From positions 37,942,112 through 38,006,111 of the forward strand of contig NC_037091.1 of NCBI RefSeq assembly GCF_002994745.2: 64,000 nt of DNA, in the 5' to 3' direction. This DNA comes from Rosa chinensis (lineage: Eukaryota > Streptophyta > Magnoliopsida > Rosales > Rosaceae). Shown here piece after piece: positions 22,370 through 31,761 of this stretch. Below the pieces are notes generated by a model. That model was not told the origin of the DNA. It was given only the letters and a program-made list of their open reading frames with translations, and searched no databases. Position 1 is the stretch's first letter; each line of letters opens with the position of its first letter. A program made the translations under genes and the position numbers.

Positions 22370-22620
22370 CCTCGTCAAAAACCTTGCCAAGTAATAAAAA
22401 CCCTGTGGGAAAAAACAACCTTGGTCGAAGGAGAAAAAGAGCACAACGCGCGTCAATGTGGAGTAATCGACATCCTTCCACACTCCCCCTTGTGCCGCTC
22501 AAACTCGGTGATGACGCTTTGATCGTTGCCTCACTAAAAACCTTGCCAGGTAACAAAAACCATGTGGGACAAAAATAACCCTGGTCGAATGGAAAAAAGA
22601 GCGCAACACGTCCTTCACTT
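22370..22620 (-). repeat. Tandem repeat in copia-2 3' untranslated region
   Basis: Two copies of a unit spaced ~150 bases apart: 'cctcgtcaaaaaccttgcca'...'gagcacaacgcgcg' and 'cctcactaaaaaccttgcca'...'gagcgcaacacg'. They lie between the RNase H frame and the polypurine tract. Confidence 0.8.
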
Positions 22621-22685
22621 TTCGAGATTGAACATGTAGACATCATACCTCCCCCTGATGTCAAGGTCTCCCCTGATTTCTACAA

Positions 22686-23546
22686 TTATGGGAGTTCGGA
22701 TAACTTTCTTAATTCGATGCTCTTCACATGTTTCTCGAATGTGGATTTAGGTAACGACTTGGTAAACAAGTCCGCTACATTATCCTCTGAATGGATTTGA
22801 TTCGCTTCAATATTTAGAAGTGTTTGTTGTTGCTGATTGTAAAAGAACTTAGGCGATATATACTTGGTATTATCGCCCTTGATGAAACCTAACTTCATTT
22901 GCTCAATACAAGCTGCATTATCTTCATAAATGCATGTAGGTTCATCTGTGGTAGACTTCAAACCACAAGTTCCTCGAATGTGTCTAACTACAGACCTTAG
23001 CCATATGCATTCTCACACGGCTTCATGTAGAGCGATAACCTCTACATGATTTGAGGAAGTAGCAACAAGGGTCTGTCTTGTAGACCTCCAAGATATCGCA
23101 GTGCTTCCCATGGTAAAGACATAACCTGTTTGGGAGTGACCTTTGTGAGGGTCAGAGAGATACCCTGCATCAGTAAAACCCATCAAGACATCGTTATCAT
23201 TTTGATGGAAGGGAGGAGGAGCATGGAAGGTGGCGTTTTGCCTTGTGGAGTCCGATCCCACACTTCCGTTATTTCTTTTCTCTCTGTAGGGATAGAATAA
23301 GCCCATATCAATCGTACATCTCAAGTATCGAAAGATTGTCTTTATTCCAATCCAATGGCGGCGTGTTGGAGCAGAACTGTGTCGAGTTAACAAGTTCACT
23401 GTGAATGAGATGTCCGGTCTTGTGTATTGAGCTAAGTACAATAATGTGCCTATTGCACTTAGATAGGGCACTTCAGCCTCTAATAAGTCTTCATCCTCAT
23501 CCCTTGGACGAAACGAATATTTTTCAGGCTCAAGAGGGGTACTCAC
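22686..23546 (-). pseudogene. copia-2 RNase H and end of RT
   Basis: 23013-23546 contains the RT-RNase H connection ('YLSAIGTLLYLAQYTRPDI', 'MGFTDAGYLSDPHKGHSQT', 'AISWRSTRQTLVATSSNHVE'). 22686-22961 holds the rest of RNase H ('YEDNAACIEQMKLGFIKGD', 'HSEDNVADLFTKSLPKSTF'). The two frames are separated by stops (about 22962-23012), so the copy is broken. Confidence 0.88.
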
Positions 23547-23585
23547 AGGCTTTACTTTATCTTCATTAAAGCACCTTAATAATGT

Positions 23586-23807
23586 TTAAGTATATGCTGA
23601 CTGATGGATCATAGTCCCATCACTACGGTGCTCGAGTTCTAGTCCGAGGCAAAACCGTGTTTTCCCAAGATCTTTCATCTCAAATTCGGATTTCAAGTAC
23701 TTGGCAGTTTCCTTTAACTCATCTAGAGTTCCAATTAGGTTCATGTCATCGACATAAACTGCTACAATTGCAAATCCAGAACTTGTCATTTTTATAGACA
23801 CGCATGG
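23586..23807 (-). pseudogene. copia-2 reverse transcriptase, C-terminal part
   Basis: It carries the catalytic 'VAVYVDDMNLIGT' and 'SEFEMKDLGKTRFCLGLEL'. It is the continuation of the RT whose N-terminal part is at 26985-27473; the two are separated by the solo LTR. Confidence 0.9.
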
Positions 23808-24101
23808 TGTGATGCCCCGGAAATTCGTAATTATTTTCCGAGGAATTTCCGGAATCTAATTTATGGTTGTTGGATTGTTTCGTGGCTCGTGGACGGAGCG
23901 GAAGTGTTTCGGACGAATTAATTATTTGAAAAGTATGACTTTAGGGGGGTTTCAAGGTTGACTTTTGATACATTGAGATTCTCCCAAAACTTCCTTCACG
24001 AAAGTTGTAGAGCGCGTCGATACGAGTTCGTGGACATGTGGAACACGAAAATCGGAGTTCATATGAGAAAGTTATGGTCATTGGAAGGAATTTCCATTTT
24101 G

Positions 24102-24110
24102 GTATAAATA
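24102..24110 (+). promoter_or_regulatory. TATA box of the 3.2-kb solo LTR
   Basis: gtataaata about 295 bases inside the LTR, followed by a pyrimidine-rich, leader-like stretch with short open frames. This placement fits the U3/R boundary of an LTR promoter. Confidence 0.6.
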
Positions 24111-25429
24111 GAAGTTTCCCGAAGGAGAAATTTACTATTTTCATTATTTCCTTTTCCGGAAACCATCTCCTTTCTCTCTCTTCTCTCTCAGCTGCACCTT
24201 CAGAATCGAAAATATCAAGCTGACCCGAACCCGGATGATCCGACTCGACTTTTCCGGCGAACTGCGGCGGTCTCCGGCGACGAAACTTTCCAGATTGGAT
24301 CGTCTCCTCCGTCTAGTCGTCCCGGTGGTGTCTTCTAGCACCGATTCTCGGTGGTGGCGGCGGTCGAAGGCGGCGCAGTTGGGCGATTTCGGACCCGGTC
24401 GGAAATCCTTGTTCCGACGTCGGCGAGGCTTCAAGTCTTCTTAGTTGAGCTCAGAGCAGCCTCCTTGATCGATCCTTGGTGGTTGTTTGGATCGATTCAC
24501 GTAAAACTTGGTTCAACTCAGTCCGAATTACTGTTCACGGCTTGTGAGGTAGTTTTCTACCCTTTATGCTTGTTTTCTGACTTCGAGCTAGTTAGGAAAG
24601 TTCACAAGCATGCTTAGATGAAGAACTTTTATGTTGGGAGTTTTGTGAAATATTGAGTTTTGGCAGGCGGCGGTGCGCCACCGCCTGTGGAGGCGTTCAG
24701 GCGGTGTTCCGGCCACTTAAGGAACTTTTTTTGGTATTATATATGTTCTACTCGTTGATACGAGCGTTTCGATATATAATATGCAAATTTTGGAGTTCGT
24801 ATGGAATTGTTATGATTTTTGCAGTTTCATACCGATCGATTTATTCGATCCGTGAGGATTCGAGCGTCCGATCGACTTGTGGTTTGGTCACATCGATCGT
24901 GGACGTATTCCGGAGACTTTGCTAGGTCTCGGATGTGGTTTTGCCTCGATTGGCACCACTTTGGGGATTTTAGTTCAAAACAGGGGTTTCGAACTTAAAT
25001 CAAATGTGAATCGTTACTAAGTTGGAACCGTATGTGATTAGGTACTTGACGAAGTATTTGGACGGCTATTTTGTGGATTGGCAGCCTTGTTCTGTATTGA
25101 AGACGCAGCGGGAGTTCGAGGTGAGTAATCTCACGAAGTTCATTCACGAACTGGTTGACCTTATTGTTTTGAGAGTTATTTAGTTAACTGCAAACTATAG
25201 TTGGTATTAGTGGCCTTCCTGAGTGAATGACCACTTATATTTATATTTACGTGGAATATGTATATTTTTGTGGGTTGGTGAGTGAATTGAAGCAATAGGT
25301 ATTGATGGGTATCATTCTATTGTTTTGGGGCTTGACTTTTCGGGAAACATTTTGTGGGAATTGGGAATTTCTATTGTTTTGAAAAGTGTCAAGATTTGGT
25401 GTGAGTTGCTTTGATGTGATTTGAATGTT

Positions 25430-25740
25430 TTGATCTAACGACCGGGGGTCGGAAGATCTGAGAGTCACAGGTTGTGATTTCTCCTTTCGGTTTGATTTAA
25501 CGTTTTTGATCCGACGACCGGTGGTCTGAGAATGTGAGAGTCACAGGTTGTGATCTCTCCTTTTGGTTTGAGTTAATGTTTTGATCTGATGACCGGGGAG
25601 GTCTGATGATTGGAGGTCACGGGGTGACATCTCCTTTTGTGTGAGTTGAGTAACTTTTGGGTCCTGAGTGACCATTTTAAAAGGTTTTGATCTGACGACC
25701 GGGGAGGTCTGAGGATTTGGGGTTGCTGGGAGTGACCTCA
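25430..25740 (+). repeat. Degenerate ~75-105-bp repeats in the solo LTR
   Basis: Four copies starting 'gatc(t/c)(a/g)a(c/t)gaccgg' at about 25432, 25510, 25583 and 25688, each followed by a gtcacagg/gtcacggg block. Copies diverge in length. Confidence 0.7.
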
Positions 25741-25870
25741 GGCATATATATCAGGACTTCACGCCTTTAGCCGGGTTTGTGGATACGATCAGTTAGAGCT
25801 CTAGTCTGTTGCCATAGTACATCATGGGGGGTAGTGGGGAGCTATCTGATGCTCATGAGTACGTGTTTTT

Positions 25871-26450
25871 AAAAGGGAGTTTCGGGGATTCTTTCTTTTA
25901 AATGTCCTGGGAGGACTTGTTTATCATATTTAATTGTCAGAGTTTCAATTATTATGATTTTGTCACGGGGTGACTTGTGTTGATTTGAGAATGTGTTTTA
26001 AAAGGGAGTTTCAGAGATTCTTTCTTTTAAATGTCCTGGGAGGACTTGTTTATCATATTTAATTGTCAGAGTTTCAATTATTATGATTTTGTCACGGGGT
26101 GACTTGCGTTGATTTGAGAATGTGTTTTAAAAGGGAGTTTCGGGGATTCTTTCTTTTAAATGTCCTGGGAGGACTTGTTTATCATATTTAATTGTCAGAG
26201 TTTCAATTATTATAATTTTGTCACGGGGTGACTTGTGTTGATTTGGGAATGTGTTTTTAAAAGGGAGTTTCGGGGATTCTTTCTTTTAATTGTCCTGGGA
26301 GGACTTGTTTATCATATTTAATTGTCAGAGTTTCAATTTATATGATTTGGTCACGGTGTGACCTTTATTGTGATTTTTGGGAAATGCATATTGAATTGTC
26401 AGAGTTTTCAATTAATATGACTTTGTCACGGGGTGACTTGTATTCGTTTC
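25871..26450 (+). repeat. 129-bp tandem repeat array in the solo LTR
   Basis: Copies start with aaaagggagtttc at 25871, 26000, 26129 and 26259 (spacing 129, 129, 130), followed by a partial fifth copy to about 26450. The first four are nearly identical, which suggests recent expansion. Confidence 0.93.
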
Positions 26451-26984
26451 TTTTGGGAAAAGAATGTGCTGTTTTGGGAAAACAGGGTGTGTGTTTCTTT
26501 TTACGAGTTGATGGGTTTCCTCGTTAGGCGAGTTGTGCATGTGTGGTTTTGAGTTACTCATTCGGGCTTGCAAAAGCTTACCGGGTTTATTGTGTGGCAA
26601 CCCGGTGCACCATTCAAACGGTGTAGGGGTTAATCCTGCAGGTTAGGATAATCGTTCTGAAGCTGAGGTAGCGCCTTTGTAGCTTTACGGTAGGAAGCCA
26701 TTTTTATGACTTTACAGTTATTTGGACTTCCGTTGTAGTGAGCTCTGAGGAGCATTTACGTTTTATCTTGTTGTTGACAATTTAATTCGTAAGCTTGTGT
26801 AATATATAACTCTTTGGAGCGAGTGTATATTAACTTTGAGGGGTCAGGGCATCAATATGTGTGTAAGTTTAAGGGAAAAAGATTTCAGGTATTTTGTATT
26901 GATGACTGAACGTTCACGCATGTATAATTATGGGATTATATATATCGATTTTCATGTGTGTAAAATCAGGGGCGTGACACATGG

Positions 26985-27473
26985 GCTTATTTCATTGTTC
27001 TCATATCCCTTCCCAATCAAGTAGTCACTTAGACGGTTATATCACATCCGTCCGGATTGTTTCAATCCATATAGTGAGCGTCTCAATCTTATTGAAAACG
27101 CGCTCCGTGGTTTAGAGCCACTTGACTTAGGTAATTGAAGTCCATCTGGAACCTTCATATATATCTCTGAATCTAGATCCCCATAGAGATATGCTGTAAC
27201 CACATCCATAAGCTACATGTCAAGTTTTTCAGAAACTACCAAACTGACAAGGTAGCAGAACGTTATAATGTCCATTACGGGAGAATATGTCTCCTCGTAG
27301 TCGATTTCAGGGCGTTGTGAGAAACCTTGCGCCACAAGGCGAGCTTTGTATCTAACAACCTCATTTTTCTCATTACGCTTTCTAACAAAGACCCTTTTAT
27401 GGCCAACATGCTTTATACTTGGGGGTGTCAGTGTTATAGGCCCAAATACCTGTCTCTTTGTTAGTGAATCCAA
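26985..27473 (-). pseudogene. copia-2 reverse transcriptase, N-terminal part
   Basis: 'HVGHKRVFVRKRNEKNEV', 'YKARLVAQGFSQRPEIDYEE' and, after an in-frame TAG at about 27210-27212, 'MDVVTAYLYGDLDSEIYMK' and 'YGLKQSGRMWYNRLSDYL' up to the solo-LTR insertion point. Confidence 0.9.
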
Positions 27474-27515
27474 TTCAACCTGGATTGCATCTTTCCATTT
27501 AGTCCAGTCTGCTCT

Positions 27516-28127
27516 TCATTGACATTCTTCAATGGAGCGAGATTCGATATCATCGTGTTCTATAATTCCTTGAGTAATAGAATATGCAAACACATCATCA
27601 AGGATAATAGAATCTCGATTCAACGTCTCATGTACACTAGTATAATTCATGGAGATCTCCCTATTCCCTGGAATTGGTTCTAACATTTGAGCGTCCCCCA
27701 ATGATGTCTCTTGGACATAACCATAATCTGGAATATCTTCATGAGACGGGTTATTTATGTCGATGATTAATGGATCTTTTTGTGCCACACTCGCTTTCTT
27801 TCTCGGGCGACAATCTATCGAACCTTTGGGCCTCCCACATTTCCTTGCTGGGAGCCCAGCCTGAGTCACATTGCCATCACTATTAGTAGTGGCAGTGTCA
27901 TGCCCAATACCCCTAGGGGTGGCGCCATGTCCTTGATTTTTAGGGACATCAATCCTTGCAGGCACGTTTGCAGCAGGTATATGTGATCTTGTCACTTTAG
28001 TGATATCAGAAAACGCATCAGGCATAGAGTCTGCTACGTTATGAAGATGGAGAATTCTCCGCACTTCAATTTCGGACTGTGAGGTTCGGGGATCAAGATG
28101 AGACAAAGTGGGGAGAGACCACGACAA
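27516..28127 (-). pseudogene. copia-2 integrase-RT linker
   Basis: An open frame of ~200 residues, polar, with a basic 'KCGRPKGS' and 'RPRKKAS'. It lies between integrase and RT, where copia polyproteins have a poorly conserved linker. A stop separates it from the RT frame. Confidence 0.7.
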
Positions 28128-28152
28128 TACAATTCCTGTCGTTCCTGTTAAA

Positions 28153-28253
28153 CATTATCCGCTACTTAGAACCATTGACAGGCGATCAAAGTGACAATCC
28201 GCAAATCTAGCGTAAATAGATCGCCTGTCAATGGTTCTAAGTAGCGGATAATG
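28153..28253. repeat. Perfect 35-bp inverted duplication in copia-2
   Basis: The arms at 28153-28187 and 28219-28253 are exact reverse complements with a 31-bp spacer. The right arm is the genuine integrase C-terminal coding sequence; the left is an inverted copy that replaces downstream polyprotein sequence and ends the frame. Confidence 0.95.
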
Positions 28254-29302
28254 GTTGGAGAGTCATATCCAACATAAATGCCTAATCGTCTTTGAGGACC
28301 CATTTTGGTGTGCTGTGGCGGTGCAATTGGCACATAAACTGTACACCCAAATATGCGTAAGTGTGCTTGGAGTTTAGCAAATGCAGCATTTCTTGTAGAC
28401 AATAGCATGATATGTGACCATCGTGTCGGTGTATCAATCAACACCATAAAATATCTAAATGGTCCGCAAGTTGGTTGAATAGGTCCACAAATATCACCTT
28501 GGATTCTTTGTAAGAATGTAATATTTTCCTTAGTGTCCTTTGCATAGGATGGTCTCGATTCTAATTTTGCTAAAGAGCAGGCTTTGCAAAACGAAAGATG
28601 GGCTTTAGAAGCAACCAGGGAAGTATCTGGTTGAGCCACGAAGTCACAATTGACTTTAGAAGTAGAAAAAGGAACCAAGGAGGTATTGGTGGCATCAATA
28701 CCACTTTTGGGCCGCAGGGGGTAGGCGGCGCCAGCCCTACCTTGGATCGAATTTTGGTTCTGACTTCTTTTCGTTTTGAAAAATGGATGTCCGTATGAAG
28801 TCTTTAATATACGGATCATCATATCACGACCTGGGTGTCCCAAACGGTCATGCCAAAGCCTATATGTGTCAGAATCCCATAAGTCATCTCTCATGACATG
28901 GTTGGATTCAATAATTCGAATAGTGGTTGCATATAATCCACTAGAGCGACACATAAGTTTCTCTAATACTCGTTTATGACCGTAGCCATTAGAGGTGATG
29001 CAAAGGAACTCTTGTCCATTCTCACAATGTGTTTCCACATGAAAATCATTGGCTCTTATATCTTTAAAACTCAATAGGGTTCTTCCAGCCCTAGGAGCAT
29101 ATAGAGCTTCGGTGACATTAATACTTGTGCCATTTGGCAACATAAATTGAGCTAGTCCTCGACCATGAATAAATTGTGATGGTCCAGCCATTGTAGTCAC
29201 AGAAGATCGACTAGGTGTCATCCATAGAAATAGTTGCCTATGTCGCAATATAGTATGTGTGGTGCCACTATCAACAAGACATTCCAACTCTCCAGGAAAC
29301 AT
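28166..29302 (-). pseudogene. copia-2 protease-integrase with internal deletion
   Basis: Starts with the retropepsin-like 'CLVDSGTTHTILR' and continues to the GAG-pre-integrase motif ('LWHDRLGHPGRDMM'...'CKACSLAK') and core start ('GDICGPIQP', 'VLIDTPTRW'). After 'NAAFAK' the frame jumps to 'HLRIFGC', so about 100 residues of the catalytic core are missing without a frameshift. It ends in an aberrant tail caused by the inverted duplication. It cannot encode an active integrase. Confidence 0.88.
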
Positions 29303-29663
29303 ACTGAAAAATAAAGTTCGGAATTAAAACATGTCCATGACATCGAATAATAATACGATACTTTATTAATAAAGATAGCTAATGATTACATCAAAGGTCC
29401 CAAAAAGTCTAATCCAAAATAAAATCAAACTAAGACACATTGTAGTCACTCTATCTGTTTGGTAACTCCAATCAAATATGACCAGGAAAGTAGAGAGAGA
29501 TGTTGGTGGAGCGAGGCTCTCTTAAGTACCATTAATCTCATTGACTTTCCTAGACATCATATTTCATTGGGTGCACCACATAAGAAAGAGTTTAATATAA
29601 TTGTCATTTATTGACTAAGGCATATTGTCATTACAAAAATTCTTGGAAAATAAAATGACTAAT
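29303..29663 (-). other. copia-2 gag-pol spacer
   Basis: A 361-bp AT-rich non-coding stretch between the gag stop and the protease frame. In most copia elements gag and protease are in one frame; here they are separated. It could be a structural feature of the family or a small insertion. Confidence 0.5.
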
Positions 29664-30785
29664 CTAATCAAAGTCTGCGGCATTCTTGTGCACTTCATCG
29701 TCAGCTTTGAAGTCCTCTATGGTGAGATGGACGTCTCCACCATTTTCTTCTTCTTCTGCAAGGTACACTTCTTGCTCCCTCAGGTCCCTGTATGCCCTGT
29801 ATCTTGAAGCTAGTTGCTCGCTTACCTTGCATTGCTTGAACCAATGCTCACTTGATCCACATCGATGACACATGTCATTGTGGTTGCCTCCCTTTAATTG
29901 AGGTGCAAGTTGTGGGCGTTCCTTACGAGGGTTGGTGCCACCACCACGACCCATGGCGCCTCCACCACGAGCCATGGCGCCGCCACCACGACCAGGGATA
30001 CCATGACCACCTCTCCCACGTGTGGCGTTGCCACCATATGTATCCGCACCAAACCTATGGTTTCCTTCCTTGTTAGGGCGGTTATATGGACCCATATGTC
30101 CCTCATATCCCTTATTCTTAGGGTTTCGCTCCTTGCGCCCTCTTTTGGGTGCATTATAATTCGCCTCATGAACGCTCTTAGTTCCAATGGGCCTGGAATT
30201 ATAATTCCTCACGAGTATGTTATCATGTTTCTCAGCTACAGATATGAGATTGATAAGCTGATGAATCCACATGATCCGTCCAGCATTGACTTCAGTGTGG
30301 TATTGCTTTGATACCACAATGGCTGAAACGGGGAAGGTGGAGAGAGTTTTCTCAATTAGCTCTTGCTCTATGACAGGTTGTCCACAAAACCTCAACATGG
30401 ACTGTAGGCGAAGAGCTTCTGAATTATATTCAGCAATAGACTTGAAATCAGCAAAGCGCAAATTGTTCCATTGAACCTTCAAGTTAGGGAGGAGGGAATC
30501 TTGGATATTGCCGAAGCGCTCTTCTAGCGCTACCCATAGCTCTCTTGCATCCTTGATCGACATATACTCCAATCTGAGTGCCTTGTCCATATAGCATTGC
30601 ATCAAGATAACTGCTTGAGCATGCTTTGTAGGTGTCCGAATGAACACACGATCCGGGTTAGGTGCCTGGATTATGGGTAATATTCCCTTTGAAGTGAGGT
30701 GGTTCTCAACATCGGTTACCCAACTGTGGTAATCCAAGCCTGTTGAGTCAAGCATGGGAAAGTCGAGTCTAGGTTCATTCGACAT
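29664..30785 (-). CDS. copia-2 gag (UBN2, RGG-rich, zinc knuckle)
   Basis: A 373-residue intact frame starting at MSNEPRLDFP. It has a UBN2-type capsid region (~30-200), an Arg/Gly-rich tract (~245-290, repeated GRGGG), a CX2CX4HX4C knuckle 'CHRCGSSEHWFKQC' (~305-318) and an acidic C-terminus. It would package element RNA. It is the only undamaged frame in the element and could in principle still be expressed. Confidence 0.88.
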   Translation of the reverse strand: MSNEPRLDFPMLDSTGLDYHSWVTDVENHLTSKGILPIIQAPNPDRVFIRTPTKHAQAVILMQCYMDKALRLEYMSIKDARELWVALEERFGNIQDSLLPNLKVQWNNLRFADFKSIAEYNSEALRLQSMLRFCGQPVIEQELIEKTLSTFPVSAIVVSKQYHTEVNAGRIMWIHQLINLISVAEKHDNILVRNYNSRPIGTKSVHEANYNAPKRGRKERNPKNKGYEGHMGPYNRPNKEGNHRFGADTYGGNATRGRGGHGIPGRGGGAMARGGGAMGRGGGTNPRKERPQLAPQLKGGNHNDMCHRCGSSEHWFKQCKVSEQLASRYRAYRDLREQEVYLAEEEENGGDVHLTIEDFKADDEVHKNAADFD

Positions 30786-31538
30786 CCTGAAAATAAGAAG
30801 AGAATATATATTAGTTTCGGAGCTAAACTTTCACGAAAACTAAAATAATAAGATTTCAGAGCTATGCTACCAAGAAAACAATCTCTTTTGGATTATACTA
30901 AACAATAACGTTTTAATATGGTCACAATTTGATGCTTACGGACGCTCTTAGTACGAGCATTAGGAACACTCTTAGTTCATACGAACACTCTTAGTTTGTT
31001 AAGCGTGAATCCCCACAATTCCGCTTTATTAAATACTTAAAATCCAGTTCATATATTCCAAAATTGTGCAAAAAATAAAAGGAATTTAAAATACAAGAAA
31101 GCAGGACTTTAATCTTTAAAACTTACTAGTTGAAATTCGGAGCAGATTTGCTTCTGAACAGCTCCCACTTCGAATAGTGTACAGATCTCAAAACGACTCC
31201 AATAGGGCTGAAATTTGGAAGTCAGATAGAAGAGGCAGAAACGAACAACTTTGATGAAGGAATGATTTTGATCTGGGTTCCCGATCAAGACGTTTAGGGG
31301 TATGCAAACAGGCTGATCTGCACAAGAACGAGCGTGCTGCTGTGCTGCAGGGGCAGCAGGAGTGCGATGATGCTGCAGGGGCAATAGGAGGCACACGGGT
31401 GCTCAAGGGCTGCAGGAGCAGCGCACGGTATGGCTAGCAAAGGCTAGGAGCTTGCGGCAGTTTTTGGTTAAAGAAATTTTGGGTGTTAGGGTTTTTTTTC
31501 CTGGCTAGGGCTTGGGTTAGAGTATCGTGCTGATAACG
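30786..31538 (-). other. copia-2 5' leader with primer-binding site
   Basis: The leader between the 5' LTR and gag includes a G/CAG-rich repeated patch (31320-31430). Next to the LTR the minus strand reads cgttatcagcacg (31526-31538), the probable primer-binding site. Confidence 0.7.
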
Positions 31539-31756
31539 TATTGTAGAGAATTGGAAAATTGTATTGTATTGTATTCATCTCACCATGAGGTTTATATAGG
31601 GTTACATTATATATACAAAAGGCAATACATAATAGCTATACTAATCAATCACACATTATAAGTATGTCAATCGCATACATTACAAGTCTGTCAATCGCAT
31701 ATATTACGAGTCTGTCAATCGCATACATTAAGCAATAGTCATTATCATTTACAACA
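31539..31756 (-). repeat. copia-2 5' LTR
   Basis: A 218-bp LTR. Its right part contains about 3 copies of a ~22-bp unit (gtctgtcaatcgcatacatta type), one more than the 3' LTR. Confidence 0.9.
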
Positions 31757-31761
31757 TTTTT

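Larger units (their letters stand above)
23808..26979 (+). mobile_element. 3.2-kb solo LTR nested in copia-2 RT
   Basis: It begins TGTGATGCCCCGG and ends GGGGCGTGACA, with a perfect 5-bp TSD, catgg, at 23803-23807 and 26980-26984. Removing it restores collinearity of the copia RT on both sides. There is no gag or pol inside and no second LTR, so it is best read as a very long solo LTR, or less likely a LARD-type element. A TATA box (24102-24110, ggtataaata) starts a CT-rich leader-like region. Confidence 0.88.
20229..31756 (-). mobile_element. Ty1/copia LTR retrotransposon (copia-2) with two nested insertions
   Basis: The LTRs start t(g/a)ttgtagagaattgg and end ...catttacaaca; the right LTR is 31539-31756 and the left LTR is 20229-22312, interrupted by a solo LTR. 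Flanks are ttttt at 20224-20228 and at 31757-31761 (a low-complexity TSD). Minus-strand order gag, protease-integrase, RT, RNase H. Removing the two nested solo LTRs and their TSDs leaves about 6.5 kb. Stops, an integrase deletion and an inverted duplication make it non-autonomous. Confidence 0.9.

Noticed and set aside
25871..26450. Possible centromeric-type satellite
   Set aside because: Only four units and wholly inside a TSD-bounded LTR, so it is an LTR-internal tandem repeat.
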